Part shown: piece after piece, positions 1-8,177 of the stretch
Layout of the letters: every line of letters begins with the position of its first letter
How positions within the stretch are numbered: the stretch's first letter is position 1
Assembly: GCA_005884665.1 (NCBI GenBank)
Contig: VBAT01000010.1
Span: 61,819 to 125,818 of the forward strand
Length of the DNA stretch: 64,000 bases
Direction of reading: 5' to 3'
From: Bacteroidota bacterium
GTDB lineage: Bacteria > Bacteroidota > Bacteroidia > Chitinophagales > Chitinophagaceae
Notes under the pieces: model-generated
What the model was told of the DNA's origin: nothing
Databases searched by the model: none
What the model saw: the letters and a program-made list of their open reading frames with translations, nothing else
Program-made: the position numbers and the translations under genes

Positions 1-1
1 G

Positions 2-964
2 ATTCGAAAGATATTACAAAAAGAAAACCTGTTCTTAGTTGTACAGGATGCATTTCTTACAGAAACGGCAAAGTATGCAGATATTATTTTGCCGGCAGCA
101 TTATGGGGCGAAAAAACCGGATGCTTTACAAATGCTGATCGTACCGTACACATCTCACATAAAGCCGTCGAACCTCCGGGAGAGGCAAGATCTGATCTTG
201 ATATCTTTTTCGATTTTGCACATCGAATGGATTTAAAAGATAAGGATGGGGCGCCGCTAGTGAAATGGAGGACACCGGAAGAAACATTTGAGGCATGGAA
301 ACAATGCTCTAAGGGAAGACCCTGTGATTATTCGGGGATGAGCTATGAAAAATTATCCGGGAGTCCCGGTATTCAATGGCCATGCAAAGAAGAATATCCT
401 AATGGTAAGGAAAGGTTATATACTGACGGAATTTTTAATACAGGCTACGATATCTGCGAAACATTTGGATATGACATCATTACTGGTGTTGAAAGAAATA
501 AAAAGCAATACAAGGCTAACGATCCTGGAGGGAGGGCAGTTATAGTGGCGGCTGACTACGAAACACCTCATGAAGAACCTGATGATAAATATCCTTTATG
601 GTTGACAACGGGCCGCTCTGTTTATCATTTTCATACAAGAACAAAGACGGGTCGTTCAAAAGCATTAAATGATGCAGCGCCTGACGTATTTGTGGAAATC
701 TCACACGAAGATGCCCATTCTTATGGTATTGAAGAAGGTGATATGATAAAAGTAGTATCCCGCCGTGGAAGTGTAAAAGCACCAGCAAGAATTGCAGATG
801 TCATTCCCGGAACTATTTTTATCCCATTCCATTACGGGTATTGGGATAAGGATCAGTCTGAACACGAACGGGCAGCGAATGAATTGACCTTGCCGGTATG
901 GGATCCCGTAAGTAAGCAACCGCATTTCAAATATGCAGCAGTGAATATGACAAAAGTTAGCTAA
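2..964 (+). CDS. Molybdopterin oxidoreductase, nitrate-reductase-like catalytic subunit (3' part)
   Basis: The reading frame is open from the first bases of the window, so the start lies upstream and only about 320 C-terminal residues are present. The visible N-terminal part contains the TETAKYADIILPA segment typical of the molybdopterin-binding core of the DMSO-reductase superfamily. The last ~125 residues form the molybdopterin-dinucleotide-binding C-terminal domain, including LTTGRSVYHFHT and a late HYGYW segment. Overall it resembles assimilatory nitrate reductases (NasA/NarB) more than formate dehydrogenases, but the Fe-S N-terminus needed to decide is outside the window. It would act in the cytoplasm. 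The next gene starts 56 bases downstream on the same strand. The superfamily call is secure and the substrate is inferred. Confidence 0.85.
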   Translation: MRKILQKENLFLVVQDAFLTETAKYADIILPAALWGEKTGCFTNADRTVHISHKAVEPPGEARSDLDIFFDFAHRMDLKDKDGAPLVKWRTPEETFEAWKQCSKGRPCDYSGMSYEKLSGSPGIQWPCKEEYPNGKERLYTDGIFNTGYDICETFGYDIITGVERNKKQYKANDPGGRAVIVAADYETPHEEPDDKYPLWLTTGRSVYHFHTRTKTGRSKALNDAAPDVFVEISHEDAHSYGIEEGDMIKVVSRRGSVKAPARIADVIPGTIFIPFHYGYWDKDQSEHERAANELTLPVWDPVSKQPHFKYAAVNMTKVS

Positions 965-1020
965 AGAAAAGCGCCGGGGAATGACAGCCCCAAAACTATA
1001 AAGAAATAAACTTTTGATTC

Positions 1021-1476
1021 ATGGGAATCAGTAATTATATCAGTTATCTGCAGCGCAGTGAGGAAGAACTGGCCAAAGCATTTAAAGATGTCTCAAAAGA
1101 GCATATGCGTGAACCGGATGTGTATGAAATGTGCAGGCTCTTTGCTTCCTGGTCGCTTGATCATGTGCAGAACCTGGCTGCCATGCTGAGCCGGTATGGA
1201 AAAGAAAAAGAAAATGAACCTGGTCAAATGGTTTATTCATTGCTCGGGAGAACAACGGGGAGCCTGGGACTTTTAGGAGACCTGCGTCTCCTTTGGGTAA
1301 TGACCAATGAAGTAAAATTAGGGTGGATTATTTTGCAACAGTGTTCAAAAGCACTGCAAGACGAAAAATTAAAACTGGCCTGTGTGCAATTCGGCTCACA
1401 AACAATAAGGCAGACCGAATGGTTAACGATGAAAATCAAACATTCAGCTCCGCAGATATTGACTGTACCCCTCTAG
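1021..1476 (+). CDS. Hypothetical protein, predicted all-helical (151 aa)
   Basis: A 151-residue protein with no signal peptide or membrane segment. The sequence is rich in amphipathic helical stretches (for example SYLQRSEEELAKAFKDV and LFASWSLDHVQNLAAML) with scattered His, Glu and Cys, which suggests a four-helix, possibly ferritin-like, fold. No metal-binding motif can be assigned confidently. It follows the molybdenum enzyme closely on the same strand, so co-transcription and an accessory role are plausible but unproven. I do not recognise a named family. Confidence 0.65.
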   Translation: MGISNYISYLQRSEEELAKAFKDVSKEHMREPDVYEMCRLFASWSLDHVQNLAAMLSRYGKEKENEPGQMVYSLLGRTTGSLGLLGDLRLLWVMTNEVKLGWIILQQCSKALQDEKLKLACVQFGSQTIRQTEWLTMKIKHSAPQILTVPL

Positions 1477-1943
1477 CCAATGTCCGGTTGCATCAGGAAT
1501 CTTACTGTGAATTTATTTCACATCTTAATAAAAACAACTCTTCTGTTCGTTGCCTTTGCTTCTTGTGTATCTCCTTTTACTCGGGTTCACTTCTCCTTTT
1601 CTATCAGCAGATACCCTGTCTGCAGATATATCGAAGTCCTTTACTAATACTTCTTTTAAGGCAACAGAAACAATCTATAAAGAATTCGTAGTTAATTGAA
1701 CCCCAGCGGGCTAAAAATCCATGCAATCGTGCCCGATTATGGCTTGCCGTTGTTTTAGTGGGATCGAAGGACAGCATTTCGGTATCGTTAATAAATAGTC
1801 CTTTGTAACCTGGTCAATCCAGGCAAACGGATCCGCTCATATCATCCATCAACTTTCAAACTGATTTTTTTTCAGCGTTTTCTGAAAACTTTTCAGCGCA
1901 AATGTCAATTTTTCACCCGCTCCCCCGAATGGCATTGCGATTG

Positions 1944-2045
1944 ATGGCATCCTGGAAAAAAGCTATGAAAAAGATCATTAAACTCATCAGGAAGCGGAAG
2001 GCCGTGAAGCTGAAAAAACTTGACAATCCGTTCCTGATCTGGTAG
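1944..2045 (+). CDS. Possible 33-aa lysine-rich small protein
   Basis: A short ATG-to-TAG frame encodes a very basic peptide beginning MASWKKAMKKIIKLIRKRK and ending DNPFLIW. The regular spacing of Lys/Arg with Ile/Leu would make an amphipathic cationic helix. It ends 46 bases before the hsp20 start. The upstream sequence has no good ribosome-binding site, and short lysine-rich frames arise by chance in A-rich DNA, so this is only a candidate. Confidence 0.22.
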   Translation: MASWKKAMKKIIKLIRKRKAVKLKKLDNPFLIW

Positions 2046-2081
2046 ATGATATTTTAATTAGTTTATTCATCATTAAAAAAT

Positions 2082-2086
2082 GGAGG
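2082..2086 (+). promoter_or_regulatory. Strong Shine-Dalgarno site (GGAGG) for hsp20
   Basis: GGAGG lies five bases before the ATG at 2092. It overlaps the first codons of a longer in-frame ORF starting at 2080, so it decides in favour of the 2092 start. Such a strong site is unusual here, where most genes have A-rich weak sites, and it fits a protein made in large amounts on stress. Confidence 0.7.
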
Positions 2087-2091
2087 TTATT

Positions 2092-2559
2092 ATGACAAAA
2101 GCAATGCAGGTAAACAAAGTTCGTCCCGGCTATGGCCTTGAAAATGTCGTGGATAACATCTTTAACAACACCATGCGCCGGTTTTTCGATGGCAATTTAT
2201 GGGACACAGGTAATTCCGCTAATGTGGGAACAGTTCCGGTCAATGTACGTGAGACCGAAAATCAATATGAAGTCGATGTGATTGCACCGGGCTGCAAAAA
2301 AGAAGACTTCAGTGTGCAGGTGAAGACAGGTGAACTTGTAATTTCTTTTGAACATAACGGGGAAAAAGACCAGCGGGATGAAGAAGCTGGCTGGGTGCGG
2401 AATGAATATGTTCGTCGATCATTCAGCCGCACATTTACTCTTGATGATACAGTGGATATCGAAAAGATCAGCGCAGGGTACACAGATGGAATTTTGCGAA
2501 TCATTCTTCCAAAGAATGAAAAAGCAAAACCTATTTCAATTGCTATTGATGTAAAATAA
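2092..2559 (+). CDS. Small heat-shock protein, Hsp20/alpha-crystallin family
   Basis: A 155-residue ATP-independent holdase chaperone of the cytoplasm that binds unfolding proteins as an oligomer. The alpha-crystallin domain spans roughly residues 45-140 (from NVRETENQYEVDVIAPG through GILRIILPK). A C-terminal I-x-I type anchor (PISIAID) follows, as used for oligomer assembly. Length and domain order are normal for bacterial Hsp20. The start at 2092 is chosen because GGAGG at 2082-2086 is correctly spaced; a start at 2080 would bury it. The gene is followed at once by a hairpin terminator, so it is probably monocistronic. No HrcA (CIRCE) element was found upstream. Confidence 0.93.
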   Translation: MTKAMQVNKVRPGYGLENVVDNIFNNTMRRFFDGNLWDTGNSANVGTVPVNVRETENQYEVDVIAPGCKKEDFSVQVKTGELVISFEHNGEKDQRDEEAGWVRNEYVRRSFSRTFTLDDTVDIEKISAGYTDGILRIILPKNEKAKPISIAIDVK

Positions 2560-2573
2560 CTAAGGAAAGGAGC

Positions 2574-2606
2574 GGCCGCTTTGGCTAATCAAGGCGGCCT
2601 TATTTT
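2574..2606 (+). terminator. Rho-independent terminator after hsp20
   Basis: A 10-bp GC-rich stem (2574-2583 with 2590-2599, one G-T wobble) closes a 6-base loop and is followed by a T-rich run (TTATTTT). It starts 15 bases after the hsp20 stop codon. Confidence 0.8.
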
Positions 2607-2620
2607 AATCGCTAAATATT

Positions 2621-2917
2621 ATGATAAGATCTGTTTTTTATATCAATATAAGTATCCAGACACCGGAAGGGCTCAGGCAGTTCGGGCGCTTTGAATTTGG
2701 ACGCGATCGGCAGGCTGCCCGGGAGCTTTTCAAAAGATTAAAAGGCTCATCCTCCATTGACCAAAAGGACATGCTGTATATTGAGTTGATGGAGACTGTA
2801 AACGGGCTGCCCCTCAATCTCGACATATTGACTTGTGATTTGCAGCAGCTGGGCACAAACACAATGCTGATAACCCAGGAAATATTCAGGCTGGCAAACC
2901 TGAAAGTCGGAAACTAA
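2621..2917 (+). CDS. Hypothetical protein (98 aa)
   Basis: A small soluble protein without signal peptide. It has a beta-rich N-terminus (MIRSVFYINISIQTPEGL), a central segment with FGRDRQAARELFKRLKG that looks like a helix, and an ELMETVNGLPLNLDILTC stretch. It begins just after the hsp20 terminator. Even codon composition and absence of low-complexity sequence support a real gene. Function is unknown and I recognise no family. Confidence 0.6.
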   Translation: MIRSVFYINISIQTPEGLRQFGRFEFGRDRQAARELFKRLKGSSSIDQKDMLYIELMETVNGLPLNLDILTCDLQQLGTNTMLITQEIFRLANLKVGN

Positions 2918-3043
2918 ATTATTTACCTGCCCTTTGTCTTCTTTCGGTGCATGGTTGTGAATGCTGTGTTATGTTATAATGCATAATGACCTGGCCCAAA
3001 TCAACCGCTTATTGATTTATCTACACTTAATCGCTACCAGCGT

Positions 3044-3496
3044 ATGAAAAAGCACATATTGTTGATCGATAATAATAAAAGCGAATTGACAATATTTATG
3101 GCCGCCCTTAAAGAAATACAGGGAAATTTTAAGTGCAGCCATGCCGAAAGCTCAGAACAGGCGCTGGCGATGCTCGAATATATTCAGCCCGATTTCATAT
3201 TTGTTTCACATAACCTTCCACACGTGAATGGATTGCAGATTATATCCGTTATCCGGAATGAGCCAGTGTTGGAACGGTCTAAAGTTTATACGTATACTGA
3301 AATGATCAGTGAAGAAATCAGTAAGATGGCGAGACTCTTGGGCGCTTCGGGATGTATTGAAAAGAGCGCGGAAATAAGTTGGCTGATTCATTTATTCAAA
3401 GAAATTTTTGACGGGCAGTTGATGCCGGGGTTCGCCATCCTAAAAAACCCGGCACAAGCTGAAAGGCTACAACTTAAGAGTGATCATTCTACCTAA
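3044..3496 (+). CDS. Atypical (degenerate) response-regulator receiver protein
   Basis: A stand-alone receiver-like domain of 150 residues with no output domain. The fold signature is clear: hydrophobic beta-1 ending in LLIDNN, PDFIFVSHNLPHVNG at beta-3, a Thr-containing beta-4 (VYTYTE) and Lys at beta-5 (CIEKS). The Asp that normally accepts the phosphate at the end of beta-3 is Ser (residue 55), and the second acidic residue of the DD pair is Asn (residue 10). It is therefore unlikely to be phosphorylated conventionally and may act as a protein-interaction module. No sensor kinase is adjacent. The family call is firm and the loss of phosphorylation is inferred from the missing residues. Confidence 0.8.
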   Translation: MKKHILLIDNNKSELTIFMAALKEIQGNFKCSHAESSEQALAMLEYIQPDFIFVSHNLPHVNGLQIISVIRNEPVLERSKVYTYTEMISEEISKMARLLGASGCIEKSAEISWLIHLFKEIFDGQLMPGFAILKNPAQAERLQLKSDHST

Positions 3497-3613
3497 CGCT
3501 GATTAGTTATGTAGACGGGGATATACCTGTTCAGCCTCATGCGGGATTTTTAATCAACCTTTGAAGGACGCGAGACAGAAAATCGAATGTTATGCATTTG
3601 TGCTACTGTATGT

Positions 3614-4006
3614 TCATACGAATTGTGCCAGCCACGCTTTTGCTTTTTTATCGTCTGTGAAAGATTTCATGGGAATAGCGGGTGGTTTAATACTAAACAA
3701 AATATTCATAATAAATTTTGAAAGTCCGGGTTTGGAAACCATCGCCATTGCAGAATAAACATTCGGTAGTTGTTCAGCTGCAAACTTTCTTGTCGCCTTG
3801 TCTGGAATAGGTGAGTTGCTCAAATATATTAATAACGGAATTATTTTGTTGTTGGTAATGCCTTTGACCAACAAAATATTTTCTGTAATGTTCTTAATTG
3901 TCCGTACCGGGTTCTTGGAATAAGAATATAAAATACCGTCAGGTGCATACCAGTAATCAGCAATCTCTCCTTTGATTAGGTGTGTATTGTCTGGAGGTTT
4001 TATCAT
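3614..4006 (-). CDS. DUF7793-like (STAS/SEC14-like) protein
   Basis: A 130-residue soluble protein. The layout (short N-terminal strand, YWYAPDGILYSYSKNP, a central LLIYLS strand, a SAMAMVSKPGLSKFIMN helix and a C-terminal SFTDDKKAKAWLAQF) matches small Bacteroidota proteins assigned to DUF7793 and related STAS/SEC14-like folds. Those proteins are thought to be regulatory rather than enzymatic. It is convergent with the degenerate receiver gene. An overlapping + strand frame at 3561-3758 has no family resemblance and is treated as a shadow. Confidence 0.65.
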   Translation of the reverse strand: MIKPPDNTHLIKGEIADYWYAPDGILYSYSKNPVRTIKNITENILLVKGITNNKIIPLLIYLSNSPIPDKATRKFAAEQLPNVYSAMAMVSKPGLSKFIMNILFSIKPPAIPMKSFTDDKKAKAWLAQFV

Positions 4007-4163
4007 TCGTCAAAAGTAAATATTATGTCCGGGGGATTATATTAGTAGTTATGTTTTGATGCGCCGTTTCCCGCAGAAATGCTTCGAGTTACTACAATGC
4101 CTAAGCAAGATACATACCGGCCCGGTTCTTTCTGCTCCCTCATGGCGGGACAGGTTGTGCTGA

Positions 4164-4197
4164 TCCCGATAACCCCGCCGGCAGGCAGGTATCGGGA
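4164..4197. repeat. Short palindromic intergenic repeat (TCCCGATA...TATCGGGA)
   Basis: Inverted arms TCCCGATA and TATCGGGA (8 bp) enclose an 18-base spacer. The same arm sequence forms a perfect palindrome inside the esterase gene at 62929-62946, so this is a dispersed element rather than a local structure. Confidence 0.55.
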
Positions 4198-4257
4198 CCG
4201 TGATTCGTCCGGATCGAAACTGAATAAAGTTAAAAACTTATGTTTAGCGGTAGTTTG

Positions 4258-5157
4258 TCACCGTGTCCAGTTTTCAATTTTTCTTCTACTGTCAAACCAA
4301 ATTTCGAAGTAAACATCTTCGGAAATTGGTTTACCCTTGTCTTTAATAATGTCAAACGTTAATTTCTGCAGGGCTTTAAATACATTATTTATGCAGTAAT
4401 TATATTCGTCCTTGTCCCAATATTTGTCAATTGAATCTTGTATCGGATATTCAGGCATTATAACTTTTGAAACTTTCCCATCTTCACCAATAGTTACCAG
4501 GTATTTGTCAGAACAATCAAATTTGTCAGTGCTCTTCCATCTTACTTTTTTAAGTTGTTTGAATAAAATGTCTGATAGTTTGCTTTTATCTTTTCTGTCT
4601 ATTGCTTTTGGGTTGTCTTCATAATTGTCAACGTCTGCGATGTTCAAAATCTTTCCGTTAGTAATGCTAATTACCGTTTCTTTCTCAAAAATTGTATAAA
4701 ATACTCCATCCCACCTTAATACCTTGTTATTTTGATTATTTAAAGGAAAGCTCATGTCACCCGAAAACCAATCCATGTAAACTTTGCCATTAATAAATCT
4801 ATCATTAAATATAGTTTTCATTTTTTGAGCAGATGCTGCTTTGTCAATTTTGCCGCTTCTTCGTTCACCACAAGATATGATGTCGGCAAGAAAAAGGGTG
4901 TCATTGTCAAATTTATAAATCGCCTGGTACCCTCGCCAGCAGTTAAGAGATGCGCCATCACGAAAACTCAATCCAAACAATTTCCCATGGTCGGTTGTTC
5001 CCTGGTTTTGAAAATATAGTTCAAGAATTAGGTTGTAAGTCGCAATCGTATCCCCCCTGAAAATTATGTAATTCGGCAGCTGGGGACTGGCACACATGCG
5101 TAACGAAGGAAGTATCAGAAAAGTAATGATCAAGAGAATTACGCAACGCCTAGTCAT
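4258..5157 (-). CDS. Secreted hypothetical protein (299 aa)
   Basis: Begins with a signal peptide (basic MTRR, then hydrophobic CVILLIITFLILPSL). The mature part has no recognised enzyme motif. The C-terminal ~100 residues (YLVTIGEDGKVSKVIMPEY, then a helix and DVYFEIWFD) loosely resemble the C-terminal domain of TonB-like or energy-transducing periplasmic proteins common in Bacteroidota, but the match is weak. Expected location is the periplasm. It is separated from both neighbours by 200 bases or more and is probably transcribed alone. Confidence 0.7.
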   Translation of the reverse strand: MTRRCVILLIITFLILPSLRMCASPQLPNYIIFRGDTIATYNLILELYFQNQGTTDHGKLFGLSFRDGASLNCWRGYQAIYKFDNDTLFLADIISCGERRSGKIDKAASAQKMKTIFNDRFINGKVYMDWFSGDMSFPLNNQNNKVLRWDGVFYTIFEKETVISITNGKILNIADVDNYEDNPKAIDRKDKSKLSDILFKQLKKVRWKSTDKFDCSDKYLVTIGEDGKVSKVIMPEYPIQDSIDKYWDKDEYNYCINNVFKALQKLTFDIIKDKGKPISEDVYFEIWFDSRRKIENWTR

Positions 5158-5384
5158 GTTTGTTTTATATCAGGATGATACAGGTTGACTAAATACATAA
5201 GGCATTGAAAAAAAATTTGCCGCTAACGCCAAGGACTCGCGGATTTGGCGGGACAAGGTCGAACCATGATGCAGTCGATAGTGACATGGCGAGGAAAATA
5301 TACCTGCAGCCCGCCCCGGCCATGACGGGCAGACAACCCTTGTTAACTGTAGCGCTTCTCGCAACATTAGGAAAACTCTATTGT

Positions 5385-5693
5385 CTATTTTACTCCCCGG
5401 GTAATCAATGAAGCGCTCTGATTTACTTCATAATCAACCGAAGAAACATTCTTTACGAACGGCCGGCTTACAACTGCTTTTACCAGGTCAGAATTCATAA
5501 AATCTTCCATTGCCGTTTTATTTTCCCATAAATAGAAACCACCATAAGTGTTTTTTTCTATGTCTGTGAGCCAAACTTTTGAAATAAGACCTTTTACTTC
5601 CGCTAAAATTGGGGCATCTGGCTCTACCATTTGCTTAAGATATTCCATTTGAGAAATATCATTTAACTGATAAGTGATTACCTGTGCTTGCAT
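5385..5693 (-). CDS. YdhR-like putative monooxygenase (antibiotic-biosynthesis-monooxygenase fold)
   Basis: A 102-residue single-domain protein of the dimeric ferredoxin-like ABM superfamily. Typical features are KVWLTDIEKNTYGGFYLW, a following EDFMNSDLVKAV helix and a C-terminal strand ending in SLITRG, as in E. coli YdhR. The start at the Met of MQAQVITYQL is preferred over a longer frame beginning 18 codons upstream, because the extra residues are hydrophobic and untypical. Cofactor and substrate are unknown; the name rests on fold similarity. Confidence 0.75.
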   Translation of the reverse strand: MQAQVITYQLNDISQMEYLKQMVEPDAPILAEVKGLISKVWLTDIEKNTYGGFYLWENKTAMEDFMNSDLVKAVVSRPFVKNVSSVDYEVNQSASLITRGVK

Positions 5694-5864
5694 TGTTCGA
5701 TATTTTAAATTAATAATAATGCAAAAGTAAAAGTGTACAACCACCAAAAAAACGCATAAACATGCTATATTTTCAAAGCCCGGTTCGTAAGCAATATTTA
5801 ACTTCTGTCATTTATATGAATAAAAAGTCTCTGGGACAATAGTTATTTTCATACCTTAAAATAT

Positions 5865-6311
5865 ATGGAACCAGATACCGACATAATAACGTATTGGCAT
5901 CCAATTAAAATGGATGAGAACTATTTGATGTATTTAGAGTCTGTGGTTGATGATAAAAACGGATTGGAAATAACAATCAGTTCAGAGAAGAAATATAACT
6001 TGAAAATTGTTATCAATTTTGAATGGTATGTTGCTTATAGGGTTACCCAGGAAAATAGTATGGGAAAGTATTGGCTGAAGCATAAAGAAATACAATGGAG
6101 AAACATTTTTTTTATAATTAAAAACTCTTCCTGGATCGCTTTTATTTGCAGCGTAGACGAAAATTGTGAATGGTCTCAATCTTCTGAATGGTTTCAGGCT
6201 AATAAAGAAAATTTGGCAGAAGAACTGCACTATGCAATTTATACTTACGATTTTTTTATCGAAATAATATCACCAACGGTTCCAACAATATCATTGCATA
6301 AAATTGAATAG
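5865..6311 (+). CDS. Hypothetical protein (148 aa)
   Basis: A soluble, acidic, aromatic-rich protein of 148 residues with alternating strand-like segments (KKYNLKIVINFEWYVAYRV, NIFFIIKNSSWIAFIC) and a C-terminal helical part. There is no signal peptide. Stand-alone proteins of this size and composition are often immunity- or SMI1-like, but no motif supports such a call here. The first real gene of the catabolic block begins about 250 bases downstream. Confidence 0.5.
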   Translation: MEPDTDIITYWHPIKMDENYLMYLESVVDDKNGLEITISSEKKYNLKIVINFEWYVAYRVTQENSMGKYWLKHKEIQWRNIFFIIKNSSWIAFICSVDENCEWSQSSEWFQANKENLAEELHYAIYTYDFFIEIISPTVPTISLHKIE

Positions 6312-6560
6312 TTATGGATAAAGTGCAAATCCGATCCCTGATGTTTGGAGTCGGGTCTTCTCAGAGATCAGGAAATCCCAGGATAAATGTCTAACTCATA
6401 GTAATATCTTCCATCATTACAGTAAAACCTGACATTGAATCACCTACCCCGGCGGTCTAATTTAACATCCTGATTTGCAGGCGATTTTTAGTGAATTTCC
6501 CGGTAACCTATCCCGGCAGGTTCATTTTATAATCCCGCAATTGTTTAACCAACGCTTGTC

Positions 6561-7004
6561 ATGTTTGTAAAGAAGTATTTTGAAGAGTTTGAACTGAATA
6601 ATACACGCCGCACCAAAGGCCGGACTGTCACAGAAACAGATATTGTCATTCATGCAGGCCAATCAGGTGATTTTTTCCCGCATCATATGGATGAAGAATG
6701 GTGTAAAACCCAGCCTTTCAAAAAAAGAATTGCACATGGCACCCTTGTCTTTACCATTGCCATCGGCCTGACGGCTGATTTTGTGAATGAAGTTTCAATG
6801 ACCTATGGTTATGAACGCTTACGTTTTATTAAACCGGTTTTCATTGGCGACACGCTGACAGTATCGGTTACTATCAAAGAAAAAAAAGAGCATAAGAAAC
6901 CGGGATATGGATTGGTAACAGAAATGGTGGAAACATTCAACCAGGATAATGAACTGGTGATGGTTTGTGAGCATCTCCTGCTGGTAAATAAAAAGACTAA
7001 TTGA
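6561..7004 (+). CDS. MaoC-family (R)-enoyl-CoA hydratase/dehydratase
   Basis: A 147-residue single hot-dog domain. The catalytic motif reads [13 protein letters not shown], keeping the Asp and second His of the canonical (S/T)GDxNPxH signature but replacing Asn by Phe. [12 protein letters not shown] is the usual second MaoC signature. Such proteins hydrate or dehydrate acyl-CoA thioesters in the cytoplasm. It is the first gene of the + strand block, six bases before the solute-binding-like gene and upstream of two CoA-transferases. This suggests the CoA ester it acts on is made by those transferases, with related precedent in mesaconyl-CoA chemistry. The substrate is unknown. Confidence 0.87.
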   Translation: MFVKKYFEEFELNNTRRTKGRTVTETDIVIHAGQSGDFFPHHMDEEWCKTQPFKKRIAHGTLVFTIAIGLTADFVNEVSMTYGYERLRFIKPVFIGDTLTVSVTIKEKKEHKKPGYGLVTEMVETFNQDNELVMVCEHLLLVNKKTN

Positions 7005-7010
7005 GCGATC

Positions 7011-8177
7011 ATGGCTGCAACAATCTTAAATGGAATAACATGGGGTCATAGCAGGGGAATTACACCCTTGCTGGCAGTTTCCCAGCGCTATTCCGAGTTG
7101 CACCCCGGTATCGAAATTCGATGGAAGAAAAGAACATTGCAGGAGTTTGCTGATTTCCCCATCGAAGAGCTGACAAAAGATTATGATCTTCTTATTATTG
7201 ATCATCCCTGGGTAGGATGTGCTGCGGCTACTAATTGTGTATTGCCTTTAAATGAATTCCTGTCCAAAGACTATCTAAAAGACCAATTGAAGAATAGTGT
7301 AGGCAACTCGTATTTCAGTTACAATTACAACAATAGACAATGGGCATTGGCTATTGATGCGGCAACCCCGGCGGCCAGTTACCGGGATGACCTGTTGAAG
7401 GAAAACAATGCAACCATTCCGCAGACTTGGGAGGACGTTTTGGAATTCGCAAGGATAGGAAAACTGGCAGTACCTGCAATTCCGATCGACCTCCTTATGA
7501 ACTTTTATACTTTTTGCATAGCTCATGGAAAGGAGCCATTCCAGGATGGCGATGAAATAATTGATAAAGAAACGGGCAGGATGGCAATTGAAACAATGAA
7601 GGAATTGTACTCTCTCGTTGATAAAAGGATGTTTGATTACAATCCTATTGCAATCGCTGAGCTTATGTCTGCATCAGATGACTATTGGTATTGTCCTTTT
7701 GCTTACTGTTATTCTAACTATGCAAGAGCAGGTTTTTCCAAAAACACCCTGTATTACGCAGATTTGGTGTCGTTGAATGGAAAGAAACTGCGAACAACCA
7801 TTGGTGGGACCGGATTGTCGGTTTCTGCTTTTAGTAAACACAAGGATGTCGCTCTTGACTTTGCTGCAATGGTTGTTTCCGGTGAATGCCAGCGGACATT
7901 ATATGTGCAACATGGCGGACAACCGGGGCATCGTTCTGCATGGCTTGATGCGGACGCAAACCAGTTAACCCATGATTTTTTTAAAAACCTCTTGCCCGTA
8001 ATGCAAAGTGGGTACACCCGTCCCCGGTATAATGGTTATTTACATTTCCAGGACCACGCGGGTATTCCATTGCAGAAATGTCTAATGGAGAACAGCAGTT
8101 CTTTGATAACATTAAACGAGATGAACAGGATATACAAGGAAAGTTTAGTTCGCAACCAATCAATAATGAGTGTATGA
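7011..8177 (+). CDS. Solute-binding-protein-like protein lacking a signal peptide
   Basis: 388 residues with the fold signature of ABC-transporter sugar-binding proteins (SBP_bac_1 type): an opening strand ILNGITWGHSRG, ITPLLAVSQRYSELHPGIEI, a TWEDVLEFA segment and GGTGLSVSAFSKHKDVALDFA near the C-terminal lobe. Members are normally exported and lipidated. This one starts MAATILNG, with neither signal peptide nor lipobox, and no ABC permease or ATPase is nearby. It is translationally coupled to the next gene, its stop overlapping the CoA-transferase start (ATGA). A cytosolic role, such as substrate carrier or sensor for the CoA-transferase enzymes, is an inference. An upstream ATG giving a signal peptide is unlikely because the MaoC gene ends six bases before. 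Confidence 0.8.
   Translation: MAATILNGITWGHSRGITPLLAVSQRYSELHPGIEIRWKKRTLQEFADFPIEELTKDYDLLIIDHPWVGCAAATNCVLPLNEFLSKDYLKDQLKNSVGNSYFSYNYNNRQWALAIDAATPAASYRDDLLKENNATIPQTWEDVLEFARIGKLAVPAIPIDLLMNFYTFCIAHGKEPFQDGDEIIDKETGRMAIETMKELYSLVDKRMFDYNPIAIAELMSASDDYWYCPFAYCYSNYARAGFSKNTLYYADLVSLNGKKLRTTIGGTGLSVSAFSKHKDVALDFAAMVVSGECQRTLYVQHGGQPGHRSAWLDADANQLTHDFFKNLLPVMQSGYTRPRYNGYLHFQDHAGIPLQKCLMENSSSLITLNEMNRIYKESLVRNQSIMSV

Larger units (their letters stand above)
1477..2091. other. Largely non-coding interval between the helical protein and hsp20
   Basis: About 615 bases without a convincing large gene. A 122-codon frame running through it starts inside the preceding gene and is rich in Ser/Cys/Leu runs like an untranslated frame, so it is not annotated. 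The only coding candidate is the 33-codon basic ORF described separately. No clear hairpin terminator was seen after the upstream gene. The last stretch must hold the hsp20 promoter, but no convincing Bacteroidota -33/-7 pair could be fixed. Confidence 0.5.

Noticed and set aside
1323-1691. 122-codon + strand frame overlapping and extending past the helical hypothetical gene
   Set aside because: It begins inside the better-supported gene at 1021-1476, has no ribosome site, and its Cys/Ser/Leu-rich tail looks like untranslated sequence.
3561-3758. 65-codon + strand frame opposite the DUF7793-like gene
   Set aside because: Antisense to a protein with recognisable fold pattern; no family features of its own.
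7011-8177. Ordinary exported ABC-transporter binding protein
   Set aside because: No signal peptide or lipobox, no space upstream for one, and no ABC permease or ATPase gene in the window.
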